The notes beneath the pieces were generated by a model that was not told where the DNA came from, made no database searches, and saw nothing but the letters and a program-made list of their open reading frames with translations. Below are positions 9,018-17,980 of a DNA stretch of 64,000 bases, piece after piece. This DNA comes from Natronosalvus caseinilyticus (GTDB taxonomy: Archaea > Halobacteriota > Halobacteria > Halobacteriales > Natrialbaceae). Position numbers and translations under genes: made by a program. The stretch spans positions 2,790,001-2,854,000 of the forward strand of contig NZ_CP071596.1 in NCBI RefSeq assembly GCF_017357105.1, written 5' to 3'. The stretch's first letter is position 1. Every line of letters starts with the position of its first letter.

Positions 9018-9551
9018 ATGACGAACCAGGCACTCATCGACGCCCTTCGTGACGCCGACGCGGTTCGATACGGCGAGTTCGAACTCTCCCACGGCGGCAC
9101 CAGCGACTACTACGTCGACAAGTACCTCTTCGAGACCGACCCGCGCTGTCTCGAGTTGATCGCCGAGGCATTCGCCGAGCGACTCGAGGCCAGGGCCGAC
9201 GCGAAACTCGGCGGGGTCGCCCTCGGCGGGGTCCCGCTAGCGGCCGCGACGAGCGTCGCCGCGAACGTTCCCTACGTCATCGCCCGGAAACAGCGCAAGG
9301 ACTACGGGACGACGAACCTGATCGAGGGCCGACTCGAGGAGGGTGAGGAAGTCGTCGTCGTCGAGGACATCGTCACGACGGGCACGAGCCTGGTGGACGC
9401 GGTCGAGGCGCTACGCGATGCGGGTGCGACGGTCGAGCGCGCCCTGGTCGTCGTGGACCGGCAGGAGGGTGGCCGCGAGAACGTCGAAGCCGCGGGCCTC
9501 GAGATGGAGGCGCTGGTGACGGCGGAGGAGTTGCTGGCCGGACGCGACTGA
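9018..9551 (+). CDS. pyrE: Orotate phosphoribosyltransferase
   Basis: 177 aa, the full length of archaeal PyrE. It has the substrate strand [22 protein letters not shown] (~23), KQRKDYGT (~93-100, flexible catalytic loop) and the PRPP-binding signature [17 protein letters not shown] (~113-129). It converts orotate and PRPP to OMP in pyrimidine synthesis. A TATA-like TTTATC lies ~30 nt before the ATG, consistent with a leaderless transcript. It follows carS by 190 bp with no further gene between them. Confidence 0.96.
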   Translation: MTNQALIDALRDADAVRYGEFELSHGGTSDYYVDKYLFETDPRCLELIAEAFAERLEARADAKLGGVALGGVPLAAATSVAANVPYVIARKQRKDYGTTNLIEGRLEEGEEVVVVEDIVTTGTSLVDAVEALRDAGATVERALVVVDRQEGGRENVEAAGLEMEALVTAEELLAGRD

Positions 9552-10013
9552 CTCGTCCGGGCGTTCCTCGCGTGCGATCCACGCTGTTATTCCATCGGTT
9601 CGATTCCGGCATCCGTGAAGGGTCGGACTATACCGTTCCCGTCGAAAAGGGGGCGACCGTCCACCAGCTTATGGCCTGCCCTCCCCCGGGTCGCAGGGCT
9701 CTCACTCGTGTTCGAGCCCTGCTCCCGGCCGGTGGCGCGCGCTGCTGGAGTGACCGAGCATTGCGAGGGGGACTCCAGCACATCGTGCGAGGGACGGCGC
9801 GAGCGTAGCGAGCGCCGAGGCTGGGGAGGAACGAGGTGCGGTTGTGGAGATGCGGTCGGAGTGGGTTTCAGTCTCGGCACTGCCACGGGTGATTTAGTTC
9901 GAGCTCTCGGCTGCTCGAGGTCGCCGTTCCGATGGATGAACTGGCGACAGTTCCGCCGCGAACGGTCCCAGCCACTGTCGGTACGGCCCCAGCCACTGTC
10001 GGTGTGGCCCTAT
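9552..10013. other. Gene-free spacer with repeat-like GC-rich block and a short direct repeat
   Basis: No convincing gene is seen. Position ~9740-9900 is a G-rich block with GGCGCGAGCGTAGCGAGCGC and a following purine-rich stretch; it stays open in several frames but has no domain or codon signal. Positions 9968-10008 hold a direct repeat of CCAGCCACTGTCGGT separated by a few bases. Similar AGCGTAGCGAGCG blocks are common between haloarchaeal genes, so this may be a decayed repeat element. Confidence 0.4.
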
Positions 10014-10664
10014 CTACTGCCCATACGATTCGAACTTCGCAAGCACCATCTCCAGTTGCTCGTCGGAGAGTCGCTGGGGCTCGAGGCCGGCCGAACGCGC
10101 TTCCAGGTAGATCCGGGCGAGGCTCTCGACGTGGGCCGTGTTCTCGAGGGCCGTCTCGAGGTCCGGCGCGGTGACGACGAGGCCGTGATTTTCGATGAGG
10201 CTCGCGGTGGCGTCGGCCTCGCGCATCGCGGTGACGATGTTCTCGGCCAGCGCGTCGGTGCCGTAGGGGGCGTACTCAGCGACCGGTACCCGCTTGCCGA
10301 CGGCGACGATCATGTAGTGAATCGGCGGCAAGGGTTCGTCGGCGATCGCCAGCGTCGTCGACCACGGCGAGTGGGTGTGCACGATGGCGCCCACGTCCTC
10401 CCGGCGGTAGATGGCGCTATGCATCGGCACCTCGCTGCTGGGTTTCATGGCGCCGTCGCGGTGCTCGCCGTCGACGCCGACGACCGGTACGTCCTCGACG
10501 TCGAACGCGTCGTAGGGGACGCCTGTCGGCGTGATCGCGAAGGCGTCGCCGTCGCCGCCGCGGACGCTCAGGTTGCCGGTACGGCCAGGAGTGAGCGACG
10601 CGAGGTCGCTCGCGTGCTCGACCACCTGCTCGCGCTGGGTCTCGAGGATCAGGTTCACAGTCAC
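10014..10664 (-). CDS. Class II aldolase/adducin-family protein (fuculose-phosphate aldolase-like)
   Basis: 216 aa, the size of L-fuculose-1-phosphate aldolases. It has the phosphate-binding [13 protein letters not shown] (~27-39), the glutamate region [11 protein letters not shown] (~76), metal histidines in IVHTHSPW (~93-100), and [18 protein letters not shown] (~155-172). The family cleaves sugar phosphates to DHAP and an aldehyde, or does related epimerase or dehydratase chemistry, with Zn2+. The ATG overlaps the TGA of the upstream HAD gene by 4 nt (ATGA), so the two are translationally coupled. A HAD phosphatase plus class II aldolase suggests sugar or 5'-deoxynucleoside salvage. Confidence 0.87.
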   Translation of the reverse strand: MTVNLILETQREQVVEHASDLASLTPGRTGNLSVRGGDGDAFAITPTGVPYDAFDVEDVPVVGVDGEHRDGAMKPSSEVPMHSAIYRREDVGAIVHTHSPWSTTLAIADEPLPPIHYMIVAVGKRVPVAEYAPYGTDALAENIVTAMREADATASLIENHGLVVTAPDLETALENTAHVESLARIYLEARSAGLEPQRLSDEQLEMVLAKFESYGQ

Positions 10665-11395
10665 AGTATCAGCTCCGTTAGGTCGCCGAAGTGATCTATC
10701 CTGTGGTCGGGGATGCGGTCGTCCTTCGTTCGATCATCGACTTCAGAGGGATCGGGGTCGTCCGGCTCCTCGCCCGCAGCGTCGAACAGCACCGTCTCGA
10801 GGCCAATCGCGTTTCCGCCGACGACGTCCGAACGGATCGAATCGCCGACCATCACCGCATCGCTCGGGTGACACTCGAGTCGCGCGAGCGGGTAGGTGAA
10901 CATGACCGAGGCGGGTTTCTCCTGGCCGACCTCTTCTGAGGTCACGAACAGGTCGATGGCGTCCGCCAGGTCCAGGTGCTCAACTTTGCGGAGCTGAATC
11001 CGGGTGGTGAGGTTCGTGACGATTGCCACGTCGATTCCGGACTCGCGCAATGCCGAGAGCGCCTCCTGGACGCCGGGGTGGAGCGACATCGCCTCGAGGT
11101 AGCCCTCCCAGTAGGCGTCGCCCAGTGCCAGCGCGTCCGACGGTCGGGGCTCGCCCGAGCGGCGCTCGAGCGCGCGCTTGAAGTACAGGAGGCGGTCGTG
11201 GGAGGCGGCGGTCCCCTCGAGGTCGCGTTTCACGTCGCGGCGGCCGGTCTGGTAGAACGCCTCGAACTCCCCGGTGTCGAGGTCGTAGCCGCGCTCGAGG
11301 GCGGCCTCGTGGGCGGCGGTCTTTCCCGCCTCGTTGCACGGCGCGTACGGGTAGAACGTGTCGTCGAAGTCGAAGAGTACGGCGTCGACGGTCAT
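10661..11395 (-). CDS. HAD-superfamily hydrolase
   Basis: 244 aa. Motif I is DFDDTFYPY (~8-16; nucleophile and acid/base Asp), motif II VTNLTT (~127), motif III Lys in QEKPASVMF (~155) and motif [16 protein letters not shown] (~178-191). A helical cap lies between I and II. It is likely a small-molecule phosphatase (haloacid dehalogenase IA type). The C-terminus has an acidic insertion ([13 protein letters not shown]). It is the first gene of a two-gene operon with the class II aldolase. Confidence 0.88.
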   Translation of the reverse strand: MTVDAVLFDFDDTFYPYAPCNEAGKTAAHEAALERGYDLDTGEFEAFYQTGRRDVKRDLEGTAASHDRLLYFKRALERRSGEPRPSDALALGDAYWEGYLEAMSLHPGVQEALSALRESGIDVAIVTNLTTRIQLRKVEHLDLADAIDLFVTSEEVGQEKPASVMFTYPLARLECHPSDAVMVGDSIRSDVVGGNAIGLETVLFDAAGEEPDDPDPSEVDDRTKDDRIPDHRIDHFGDLTELIL

Positions 11396-11492
11396 AGGTG
11401 ACCTGCTCGCGCATCGGTAAAACGCGTGTCGGTCCGATCGACTCGCTTCGAGTGTCGATTCTCGAGTCGCTCGAGTCGACGTCGAGTGCCAG

Positions 11493-11945
11493 TTAATCGT
11501 TCGGGAACTCCTTCTGGAACCCGCGGAACTCCGTCCGGTGGGCCTCCTCGTCGGCCAGGATCGTCACGGCGACGTCCTCCGTGACCGGATCGTTCGCCTC
11601 CCCCGCTGCCTCGAACAGCGCGCGATAGGTATCGATAGCGTCCTCCTCGGCCTCGAGCACGCCCTCGATGACGGACTGGACGTCGGTCGTGTCCTCTGGC
11701 GGCTGGAGACTCGACTGGCGGGCCTCGAACTCCATCGATCCCGGCGGGGACTCGTCGAGTTGTTTCAGCCGGTTGCCGAGCATCCGCGCGTGCTCGAGTT
11801 CCTCCTCCACGTCCGCCTCGAGGCTCTCTTTGACCTCCTCGGCGTGGACGCCATCGAGGACGATCGCGTTCGTCAGGTAGTTCATCACGGTCTCGAGTTC
11901 GTCGATGTACGCCTTCGTCAGTATGTCGGTGACCTCGTCTGCCAT
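11493..11945 (-). CDS. Ferritin-like/rubrerythrin-family di-iron protein
   Basis: 150 aa from the ATG at 11945 (MADEVTDILTKAYIDELETV). A four-helix bundle is predicted with metal ligands spaced as in ferritin-like proteins: YIDELETVMNY (~14-24), EEELEHARMLGNRLKQLDE (~50-68), VLEAEEDAIDTYRALFE (~96-112) and ILADEEAHRTEFRGFQKE (~129-146). The paired ExxH motifs could bind iron. The family serves iron storage, peroxide scavenging or Dps-like roles; the exact role is unclear. It is divergent from the aldolase gene at 12083. Confidence 0.78.
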   Translation of the reverse strand: MADEVTDILTKAYIDELETVMNYLTNAIVLDGVHAEEVKESLEADVEEELEHARMLGNRLKQLDESPPGSMEFEARQSSLQPPEDTTDVQSVIEGVLEAEEDAIDTYRALFEAAGEANDPVTEDVAVTILADEEAHRTEFRGFQKEFPND

Positions 11946-12082
11946 GATCGGTTCTATCACGAACGCTCGTATAAAGCTGACACCGGCATCGCTCGCGGTC
12001 CAGCGTGCGGCCAGCATCGCTCGCGCCGGAAGCACTGCCGGCACCGCCGTCCTTTATAGCCGTGCCAGACTGAGTTGCGGGT

Positions 12083-12994
12083 ATGTCGAATCACGATCCT
12101 GGAACGGCGGACCCGCTCTCGGTCCACGGCGTCGTTCCCCCGACGGTCACGGCGTTTCACGAGGACGAGTCGGTCGACTACGAGACCACGGCGGCCCACG
12201 CCCGGTTCGTCGTCGACGGTGGCGCCCACGGCGTGTTCCCGCTCGGGACGAACGGCGAGTTCCCCCTGCTGACCGCCGACGAACAGCGAGGCGTGGTCGA
12301 GGCGGTGGTCGAGGAGATCGACGGTGAGGTACCCGTCATCGCGGGCGTCGGCGCACCGAGCACCCACGAGACGGTCCAGCACGCGACCCACGCCGAGCGC
12401 GTCGGCGTCGACGGCCTGGTCGTCGTGACACCGTACTACTACCCCGTCGACCACGATGCCGCCCTCCAGCACTACCGCCGGGTGGCAGAGGCGACTGACC
12501 TCCCGATCTACATCTATCACATTCCGAGCAAGACCGGGAACTCGATCGCCCGGTCGACGCTCGACGAACTGGCGAAGATCGACGGTATCGCCGGCCTCAA
12601 GGACTCGAGCAAGGACGTGCCCTGGCTCGCCCAGTCGATCGATGCCCACCCCGAACTGACCTTCCTCTCCGGATCGGACTCGCTGCTCTTCCCCGGCCTC
12701 GAGATCGGTTGTTCGGGCATGGTCAGCGCGGTCGCGAACGTCTTCCCCGAACTCGTGGTCGACCTCTACGAGGCCTACGACGCGGGCGAGGAAGACCGCG
12801 CCCGTGAACTCCAGAGCCGGGTCTACGACGTTCGAGACGCACTCAAGACCGGCGGCGCGTACATGTCGGGCGTCAAGACCGCGCTCCGTCTTCGCGGGTT
12901 CGACGCGGGACCGCTCCGGAGTCCGCTGCGGCTGAAAGACGAGGCGAGTACGGCGGCGCTCGAGGCCGAACTCGAGGCGCTGGACCTGCTGTAG
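12083..12994 (+). CDS. DapA/KDG-aldolase family class I aldolase
   Basis: 303 aa TIM barrel of the DHDPS/N-acetylneuraminate lyase family. Substrate carboxylate loop GTNGEFPLL (~53-61), VTPYYYPVD (~114-122), catalytic Tyr in IYIYHIPSKTG (~138-148) and Schiff-base Lys in IAGLKDSSKD (~169-178) are all present. The KDSSKD context and GSDSLLFPGLEIGCSGMVSA resemble 2-keto-3-deoxygluconate or related aldolases at least as much as DapA, so no symbol is given. A TTTATA box 27 nt before the ATG supports this start and a leaderless transcript. Confidence 0.85.
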   Translation: MSNHDPGTADPLSVHGVVPPTVTAFHEDESVDYETTAAHARFVVDGGAHGVFPLGTNGEFPLLTADEQRGVVEAVVEEIDGEVPVIAGVGAPSTHETVQHATHAERVGVDGLVVVTPYYYPVDHDAALQHYRRVAEATDLPIYIYHIPSKTGNSIARSTLDELAKIDGIAGLKDSSKDVPWLAQSIDAHPELTFLSGSDSLLFPGLEIGCSGMVSAVANVFPELVVDLYEAYDAGEEDRARELQSRVYDVRDALKTGGAYMSGVKTALRLRGFDAGPLRSPLRLKDEASTAALEAELEALDLL

Positions 12995-13123
12995 CGAACT
13001 CGCCGGGTTCGTCGTCGATCGCGTTCGTCGGAGGCTGGTTCGCTGCCGATCGACGGGAAGAGGAGAAAAAAGCGAGGAACGCAAACCGGTGGCATTTTTT
13101 GCCGTTGCCGCGGAGTTCGAGGC

Positions 13124-14254
13124 ATGGAACTCACGGCCGAGCAGGAGGCGGTCAGGGACGTGGTGCACGAGTTCGCCCTCGAGGAGATCCGGCCGACGGC
13201 GCTCGAGGCCGACGAGACGGAGACGTTCCCAGAGGAGGTCTGGGACGGCCTCGCGGAGATGGACCTGACGAGTCTGACGGTTCCGGAGAAATACGGCGGG
13301 TACGACGCCGATCCAATCACCTACGCGATCGTCAACGAGGAGGTCGCCTACGGGATGCTGGCAGTGGCGACGGCGCTCTCGGTCCACTGTCTGGCGACCT
13401 CGTGTATCGCCACGTTCGCCGACGACGAGCAGAAGGAGCGCTGGCTGCCGCAGATGGCCACTGGTCGGCCGGTCGGCGCCTTTGCCCTCTCGGAGCCACA
13501 CGCGGGGTCGAATCCGGCCGAGATGACGACGGAAGCCGTCAAGGACGGGGACGAGTACGTCATCAACGGCGACAAGCAATGGATTACGAACGGCCATCGA
13601 GCGGGCGTGATCGTCCTCTTCGCGAAGACCGACCGGGACGACCCCTCGACGGTCACGCAGTTCCTGGTGCCCGCCGACGCGGACGGACTCACCGTCGGCG
13701 AGAAAGAGGACAAACTCGGGCTCAGGGCGAGCGACACGACGGGCCTTCACTTCGACGACGTTCGAATCCCGGCCGAGAACCGACTGACTGAGGAAGGTAG
13801 GGGGCTCTCTGCGGCCTTCGAAATCCTGACCGGCGGTCGCGTCGCCATCGCCGCCCAGTCGGTCGGACTCGCCCAGAGCGCCCTCGACGAGGCCATCGCC
13901 TACAGCCAGGAGCGCGAGCAGTTCGACCAGCCGATCGGCGACATCCAGTCGATCAGGCACAAGCTTGCGGAGATGGCGACCCGGATCGAGGCCTCGCGCC
14001 TGCTCACACGGGAAGCGGCCCGCAAGCGAGCGGCGAACGAGGGCGACGCCGCGATGTTCGCGAGCATGGCGAAGTACTTCGCCAGCGAGTCGGCGATGTT
14101 CGTCACCAACGAGGCCGTCCAGATCCACGGCGGCTACGGCTACGTCACCGAAGGCGAAGTCGAGCGTCTCTACCGGGACGCCAAAATCACCGAGATCTAC
14201 GAGGGGACGACCGAGATTCAAAAGAAGATCATCGCTCGTCACCTGCTCGAGTAG
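13124..14254 (+). CDS. Acyl-CoA dehydrogenase
   Basis: 376 aa, the standard short/medium-chain size. It has the FAD motifs FALSEPHAGSNPAEMTTEAV (~125-144) and QWITNGHRAG (~152), the mid-domain LGLRASDTTGLHF, and the C-terminal signature QIHGGYGYVTEGEVERLYRD followed by ITEIYEGTTEIQ. The last supplies the catalytic Glu of the EGT motif. It oxidises an acyl-CoA to the enoyl-CoA and reduces an electron-transfer flavoprotein. A TTTTTT tract precedes the gene at 13095-13100. No ETF genes are adjacent. Confidence 0.94.
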   Translation: MELTAEQEAVRDVVHEFALEEIRPTALEADETETFPEEVWDGLAEMDLTSLTVPEKYGGYDADPITYAIVNEEVAYGMLAVATALSVHCLATSCIATFADDEQKERWLPQMATGRPVGAFALSEPHAGSNPAEMTTEAVKDGDEYVINGDKQWITNGHRAGVIVLFAKTDRDDPSTVTQFLVPADADGLTVGEKEDKLGLRASDTTGLHFDDVRIPAENRLTEEGRGLSAAFEILTGGRVAIAAQSVGLAQSALDEAIAYSQEREQFDQPIGDIQSIRHKLAEMATRIEASRLLTREAARKRAANEGDAAMFASMAKYFASESAMFVTNEAVQIHGGYGYVTEGEVERLYRDAKITEIYEGTTEIQKKIIARHLLE

Positions 14255-14354
14255 CCTACGAATAGTCCTCGAGCATCCCTCGAACCACCGTTCTCGATCC
14301 AGAACGCCGGCGGCTACCGAAGCCACTATCCCCTTCTCGTTCCTCTCGTCGTTC

Positions 14355-14894
14355 GTGAACGCCGACGGATACGATGCGATTGTCTACGACCTCGACGGGA
14401 CGCTCGTCGACCTCCCCGTCGACTGGGCTGCCGTCACCAGCGACGTCCGCGAGGTGTACCGCGCGGCAGACGTCGACCCGCCGAATTCAAGTCTGTGGTC
14501 GCTGTTGGCCAGCGCACCCGACGTCGGACTCGCGGCCGAAGTCGAGGCGACGATCGCCGGCCACGAACGCGAGGGTGCACGGCGGTCGACGCGACTGACT
14601 CACGCCGACGACCTCGAGAAGCAGGCTGAGCGAATGCCGGTCGGCGTCTGCTCGCTCAACTGCGAGGCAGCGTGTCGGATCGCCCTCGAGGAACACGCGC
14701 TCGCGTCGGTTGTCGGCGCCGTGGTCGGACGGGACTCCGTCGAGACGCAAAAACCCCACCCGGGCCCGTTGCTCGCGGTGATCGACACGCTCGATGCAGT
14801 CCCGTCGCAAACCCTCTTCATCGGCGACTCTCCACGCGACGAAGAGACGGCGAAACGAGCGGGCGCGAGATTCCAGTACGTCGACGGACAGTAG
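14355..14894 (+). CDS. HAD-superfamily phosphatase (phosphoglycolate phosphatase-like)
   Basis: 179 aa from the GTG at 14355, chosen because motif I (IVYDLDGTLVDLP) then lies at ~9-21. Motif II is VCSLNC near 97, motif III Lys in VETQKPHPGPL near 131 and motif IV LFIGDSPRDEETAKRAG near 154. The cap is small. It is probably a small-molecule phosphatase; the substrate is unknown. It follows the acyl-CoA dehydrogenase by 100 bp. The 3' end, including the stop codon, is tandemly duplicated (see the repeat at 14880). Confidence 0.82.
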   Translation: MNADGYDAIVYDLDGTLVDLPVDWAAVTSDVREVYRAADVDPPNSSLWSLLASAPDVGLAAEVEATIAGHEREGARRSTRLTHADDLEKQAERMPVGVCSLNCEAACRIALEEHALASVVGAVVGRDSVETQKPHPGPLLAVIDTLDAVPSQTLFIGDSPRDEETAKRAGARFQYVDGQ

Positions 14895-14927
14895 ACTCTC
14901 GAGGTCGACGGTCAGTAGACCCTCGAG
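14880..14927 (+). repeat. 24-bp tandem duplication over the HAD stop codon
   Basis: Two adjacent copies (14880-14903 and 14904-14927) of GTCGACGG(A/T)CAGTAGAC then (T/C)CTCGAG differ at two positions. The first copy encodes the C-terminal VDGQ and the TAG stop; the second lies wholly downstream and carries the same CAGTAG. A run of ten G follows at 14945-14954. It looks like a recent slippage duplication at the gene end. Confidence 0.85.
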
Positions 14928-14988
14928 ACGGCGGATTGCACAGAGGGGGGGGGGTTAGCAAAATACGGACGAGAGAGGTCCCGGCAGT

Positions 14989-15225
14989 CTACCGACCCTG
15001 CACCCGCTTCGCGTACGCGAAGACGGTGAGCGCCGTGAGGACCCAGATGACGGCGCCGACCCGGATGGCGAACTCGGCTCGAGCGTTCCACGTCGGCAGG
15101 TCGACGGTCGTGGACGCGAGGGCGACGAGCGGAGCGCCGACCACGATCGTCGTGACGAACGTGACCTGCATCACCCAGCCGTAATCGACGCCCTCCGGGG
15201 AACTCGTCTCGACGCGTTGAGGCAC
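14989..15225 (-). CDS. Small two-span membrane protein
   Basis: 78 aa. Two hydrophobic segments: VTFVTTIVVGAPLVALASTT (~21-40) and AIRVGAVIWVLTALTVFAYA (~52-71), ending in a basic KRVQGR tail. It resembles small conserved haloarchaeal membrane proteins of unknown function (a DUF5822-like size and layout), but I cannot name it firmly. It is divergent from the histidine kinase gene. Confidence 0.6.
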   Translation of the reverse strand: MPQRVETSSPEGVDYGWVMQVTFVTTIVVGAPLVALASTTVDLPTWNARAEFAIRVGAVIWVLTALTVFAYAKRVQGR

Positions 15226-15367
15226 ACGCGGACGTCTCGAGTGAGCGGGCTTAACGATACTGGCTTTAGCGTCGTTCCTGGTCCTGGCCCGTGAGAGTGG
15301 GCCAACGGCTTCATGTACTGGTAGAAGAGTGACTCCTGTATGGAACAGTGCTGCCGCCGGAGGACGG

Positions 15368-17089
15368 ATGACTGACCTCCGTTCCGTCTTCGTCGGGGCA
15401 TTGCTCGTTGCAGCGGTACTCTCGATGGGGGTCGTCGTCTACGCCCTTCGGAAACGGCGCAATCGTCAGGATCGACTGACGACGATTCTAGCAGTCATGA
15501 TGGCGATCACCTGTGCCTGGAGCGTCGGATCGCTGGGGGCGCACCTGAGTGCCAGCGCGACAGCGACGTGGTTCTGGTTCGGACTGATCAACGTCGCGAC
15601 GTTCGCGTTGCCCGTCTCTTGGCTCGTCTTCGCTGCTCACTACGCGAACTACGACCGACATATCACTCGAGGAACGATCGGGCTGTTGGCCGTCGTTCCC
15701 ACTCTCACGTTTCTCACGATGGTGACGAACGGGTTTCACGGCTGGTTCCTGGCCGATGCCAGGTTCGTCGATGAACGCGCGCTCATCACCTACACGACCG
15801 GCTGGGCGTACGACCTTCACCTGATTTACGCCTACACCCTGATTCTCGCCGGCATCGCGCTGATCGGGCACGTCGCATACACCTCCCGTCGCGTTTATCG
15901 AAAACAGGCGATTGCGATCGCTGCCGCCGTCGTCGTCCCCCTCCTCGCGAACGTCTTTTACGTCCGAATGGGTGGAATCGAATCGTTCAACTGGACGCCC
16001 GTCGCGTTCGCAATTACCGGCGTTGCCATCGCCGCGGCTATCTTCCGCTATCAATTGCTCGAGATCGTGCCGGTCGCCCGGGAATCCGTCGTCGAGACGA
16101 TGCGCGACGGCGTGATCGTGCTCGACGGACAGGGGCGAATCGTCGACGTGAACGCGACAGCCGAATCCGTACTCGAGGGGTCGGATTCCGATGCCTCCGC
16201 TGATCTCGTCGGTGCCCCCACCGATCGAGTCCGGATCGGGACCGAAACCGTCGAATCCATCGTCGAGACCGGCCGTGACGAACTCGCCATCGAACGGGCG
16301 GGGACCACACAGCACCTGGCCATCCGAAGCGAACCGATCACGGCCGAGTCGGACGCCACGCTGGTGATGATCCGGGACGTAACCCAGCGGCGCGAACACG
16401 AACGCGAACTCGAGCGGACGAACGCTCGCCTCGACGAGTTCGCGAGCGTCGTCAGTCACGACCTCCGGAACCCGCTGAACGTCGCGGCCGGGTACCTCGA
16501 CATTCTCGAAACGTCCGTCGACGAGGATGGTCGAGAGACACTCGACGTCGTTCGAACGCAACACGATCGAATGCAGGCGATCATCGACGACGCGCTGACC
16601 CTGGCGCGGGAGGGATCGACCGTCGACGAAACCGAGACCGAGGCCCTGTCGCTCGAGGCCGTCGCTCGCGAGGCCTGGGACGGCGTCGACACGGGCGAGG
16701 CGACGCTGACGGTCGTCGACGATCGATCGCTCGAGGCCGATCGGGATCGGTTGCTTCGGGTTCTCGAGAACCTCTTTCGAAATTGTGTCGAACACGCAGG
16801 ACCAGCAGTCGCCGTCGCTGTGGGCTCGAGCGACGAGGGCTTCTACGTCGTCGACGACGGACCCGGAATACCACCGGAGGAACGGGAACGCGTGTTCGAT
16901 TCGGGGTACTCGACCGGAGCAGATGGAACGGGTTTCGGGCTCTCGATCGTCACCCAGATCGCCGACGCACACGGCTGGACCGTCGAGTGCAGCGAACGCG
17001 GGCGAAACGGATTCGACGGCGCCTGCTTCGAATTCTCGATTCGGAACTCGGCCGACCGTCTCGGGCCCGCTCTGGCCCAGAAACAGTGA
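15368..17089 (+). CDS. Sensor histidine kinase with 7TM N-terminus and PAS domain
   Basis: 573 aa from the ATG at 15368, which has a clear Shine-Dalgarno GGAGG (15359-15363) four bases upstream; an in-frame GTG at 15329 lacks one. Residues 1-220 form seven hydrophobic helices of the HisKA_7TM type (LINVATFALPVSWLVFAAHY). A PAS domain follows (~228-350, VIVLDGQGRIVDVNATAESV). The H-box VVSHDLRNPLNVAAGYL holds His364, then the N-box LFRNCVEHAG, G1 YVVDDGPGIPPEERERVFDS and G2 GTGFGLSIV. It likely signals from the membrane by autophosphorylation to an unlinked response regulator. Confidence 0.93.
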   Translation: MTDLRSVFVGALLVAAVLSMGVVVYALRKRRNRQDRLTTILAVMMAITCAWSVGSLGAHLSASATATWFWFGLINVATFALPVSWLVFAAHYANYDRHITRGTIGLLAVVPTLTFLTMVTNGFHGWFLADARFVDERALITYTTGWAYDLHLIYAYTLILAGIALIGHVAYTSRRVYRKQAIAIAAAVVVPLLANVFYVRMGGIESFNWTPVAFAITGVAIAAAIFRYQLLEIVPVARESVVETMRDGVIVLDGQGRIVDVNATAESVLEGSDSDASADLVGAPTDRVRIGTETVESIVETGRDELAIERAGTTQHLAIRSEPITAESDATLVMIRDVTQRREHERELERTNARLDEFASVVSHDLRNPLNVAAGYLDILETSVDEDGRETLDVVRTQHDRMQAIIDDALTLAREGSTVDETETEALSLEAVAREAWDGVDTGEATLTVVDDRSLEADRDRLLRVLENLFRNCVEHAGPAVAVAVGSSDEGFYVVDDGPGIPPEERERVFDSGYSTGADGTGFGLSIVTQIADAHGWTVECSERGRNGFDGACFEFSIRNSADRLGPALAQKQ

Positions 17090-17120
17090 CGTTTACTCGC
17101 TCGAGGGCGACCGTCGTGGT

Positions 17121-17933
17121 ATGCCAACGGTTCGTGACGTTCGCGAGAAGGCCGGAACGGAACCGATCACGATGCTCACTGCCTACGACGCGCCCACCGC
17201 CCGCATCGTCGATCGAGCCGGCGTCGACGTGATTCTCGTCGGCGACAGCGTCGGCAACACGACCCTCGGGTACGAGACGACGCTCCCGGTGAGCGTCGAT
17301 CAGATGGCCAGCCACGTCGGCGCTGTCTCCCGGGCAACCGAGGACGCCCTCGTCGTCGCCGACATGCCGTTTCTCTCCTTCGGCGTCGACGAGAAAGAGA
17401 GCCTCGAAAACGCCGGACGCATGCTCAAAGAGGAGGGCGCCGAAGCGGTCAAACTCGAGTCGGGCCCACACACCGTCGACCTCACCGAGAAGATGGTCCA
17501 GCTCGGCATCCCGGTGATGGCCCACCTCGGGCTGACCCCCCAGCACGTCAACCAGTACGGTGGCTTCCCCCGCCAGGGAACCGACGAGGAGTCCGCCCGA
17601 GCAATCGTCGACCTGGCCCAGGCCCACGAGGACGCTGGCGCGTTCTCGCTCGTCCTCGAGCACGTTCCCTCGAACGTCGCGTCGCAGGTCACGGAGGCAA
17701 TCGACATCCCGACGATCGGGATCGGTGCGGGGCCAGATTGTGACGGACAGGTGCTCGTGTTCCACGACGCGGTGGGGATCAGCGAGTGGAGTCCCTCGTT
17801 CTCGAAGCAGTTCGGAAACGTCCGCGAGGAGATGGAGTCGGCCGCCGAGGGCTACGTCGACGCCGTCGAGGGCGGGGCGTTCCCCGCGGAAGAACACAGC
17901 TACGAGCAGTCTGACCTGGATCGGATCTACTGA
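17121..17933 (+). CDS. panB: 3-methyl-2-oxobutanoate hydroxymethyltransferase
   Basis: 270 aa, full PanB length. Motifs: MLTAYDAPTARIVDRAGVDV (~16-35), ILVGDSVGNTTLGYETTLPV (~36-55) with the metal Asp, VVADMPFLSFG (~83), VKLESG (~115), VMAHLGLTPQHVN (~133-145) and PTIGIGAGPDCDGQVLVFHD (~195-214). PanB transfers a hydroxymethyl group from methylene-THF (or the archaeal equivalent) to ketoisovalerate, giving ketopantoate for coenzyme A. It follows the histidine kinase by 31 bp but is functionally unrelated to it. Confidence 0.96.
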   Translation: MPTVRDVREKAGTEPITMLTAYDAPTARIVDRAGVDVILVGDSVGNTTLGYETTLPVSVDQMASHVGAVSRATEDALVVADMPFLSFGVDEKESLENAGRMLKEEGAEAVKLESGPHTVDLTEKMVQLGIPVMAHLGLTPQHVNQYGGFPRQGTDEESARAIVDLAQAHEDAGAFSLVLEHVPSNVASQVTEAIDIPTIGIGAGPDCDGQVLVFHDAVGISEWSPSFSKQFGNVREEMESAAEGYVDAVEGGAFPAEEHSYEQSDLDRIY

Positions 17934-17980
17934 GTTCGTACTCGAGTCACTCGGCGTCCCCTTCGTTCTGCAGCGAACGA

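Noticed and set aside
9615-10694. 359-codon + strand frame across the pyrE-aldolase gap
   Set aside because: Its right two-thirds are antisense to the motif-rich class II aldolase; no domain in the rest.
11957-14326. Long minus-strand open frame (789 codons)
   Set aside because: Antisense to the aldolase and acyl-CoA dehydrogenase genes; it has no recognisable domain and a composition typical of shadow frames.
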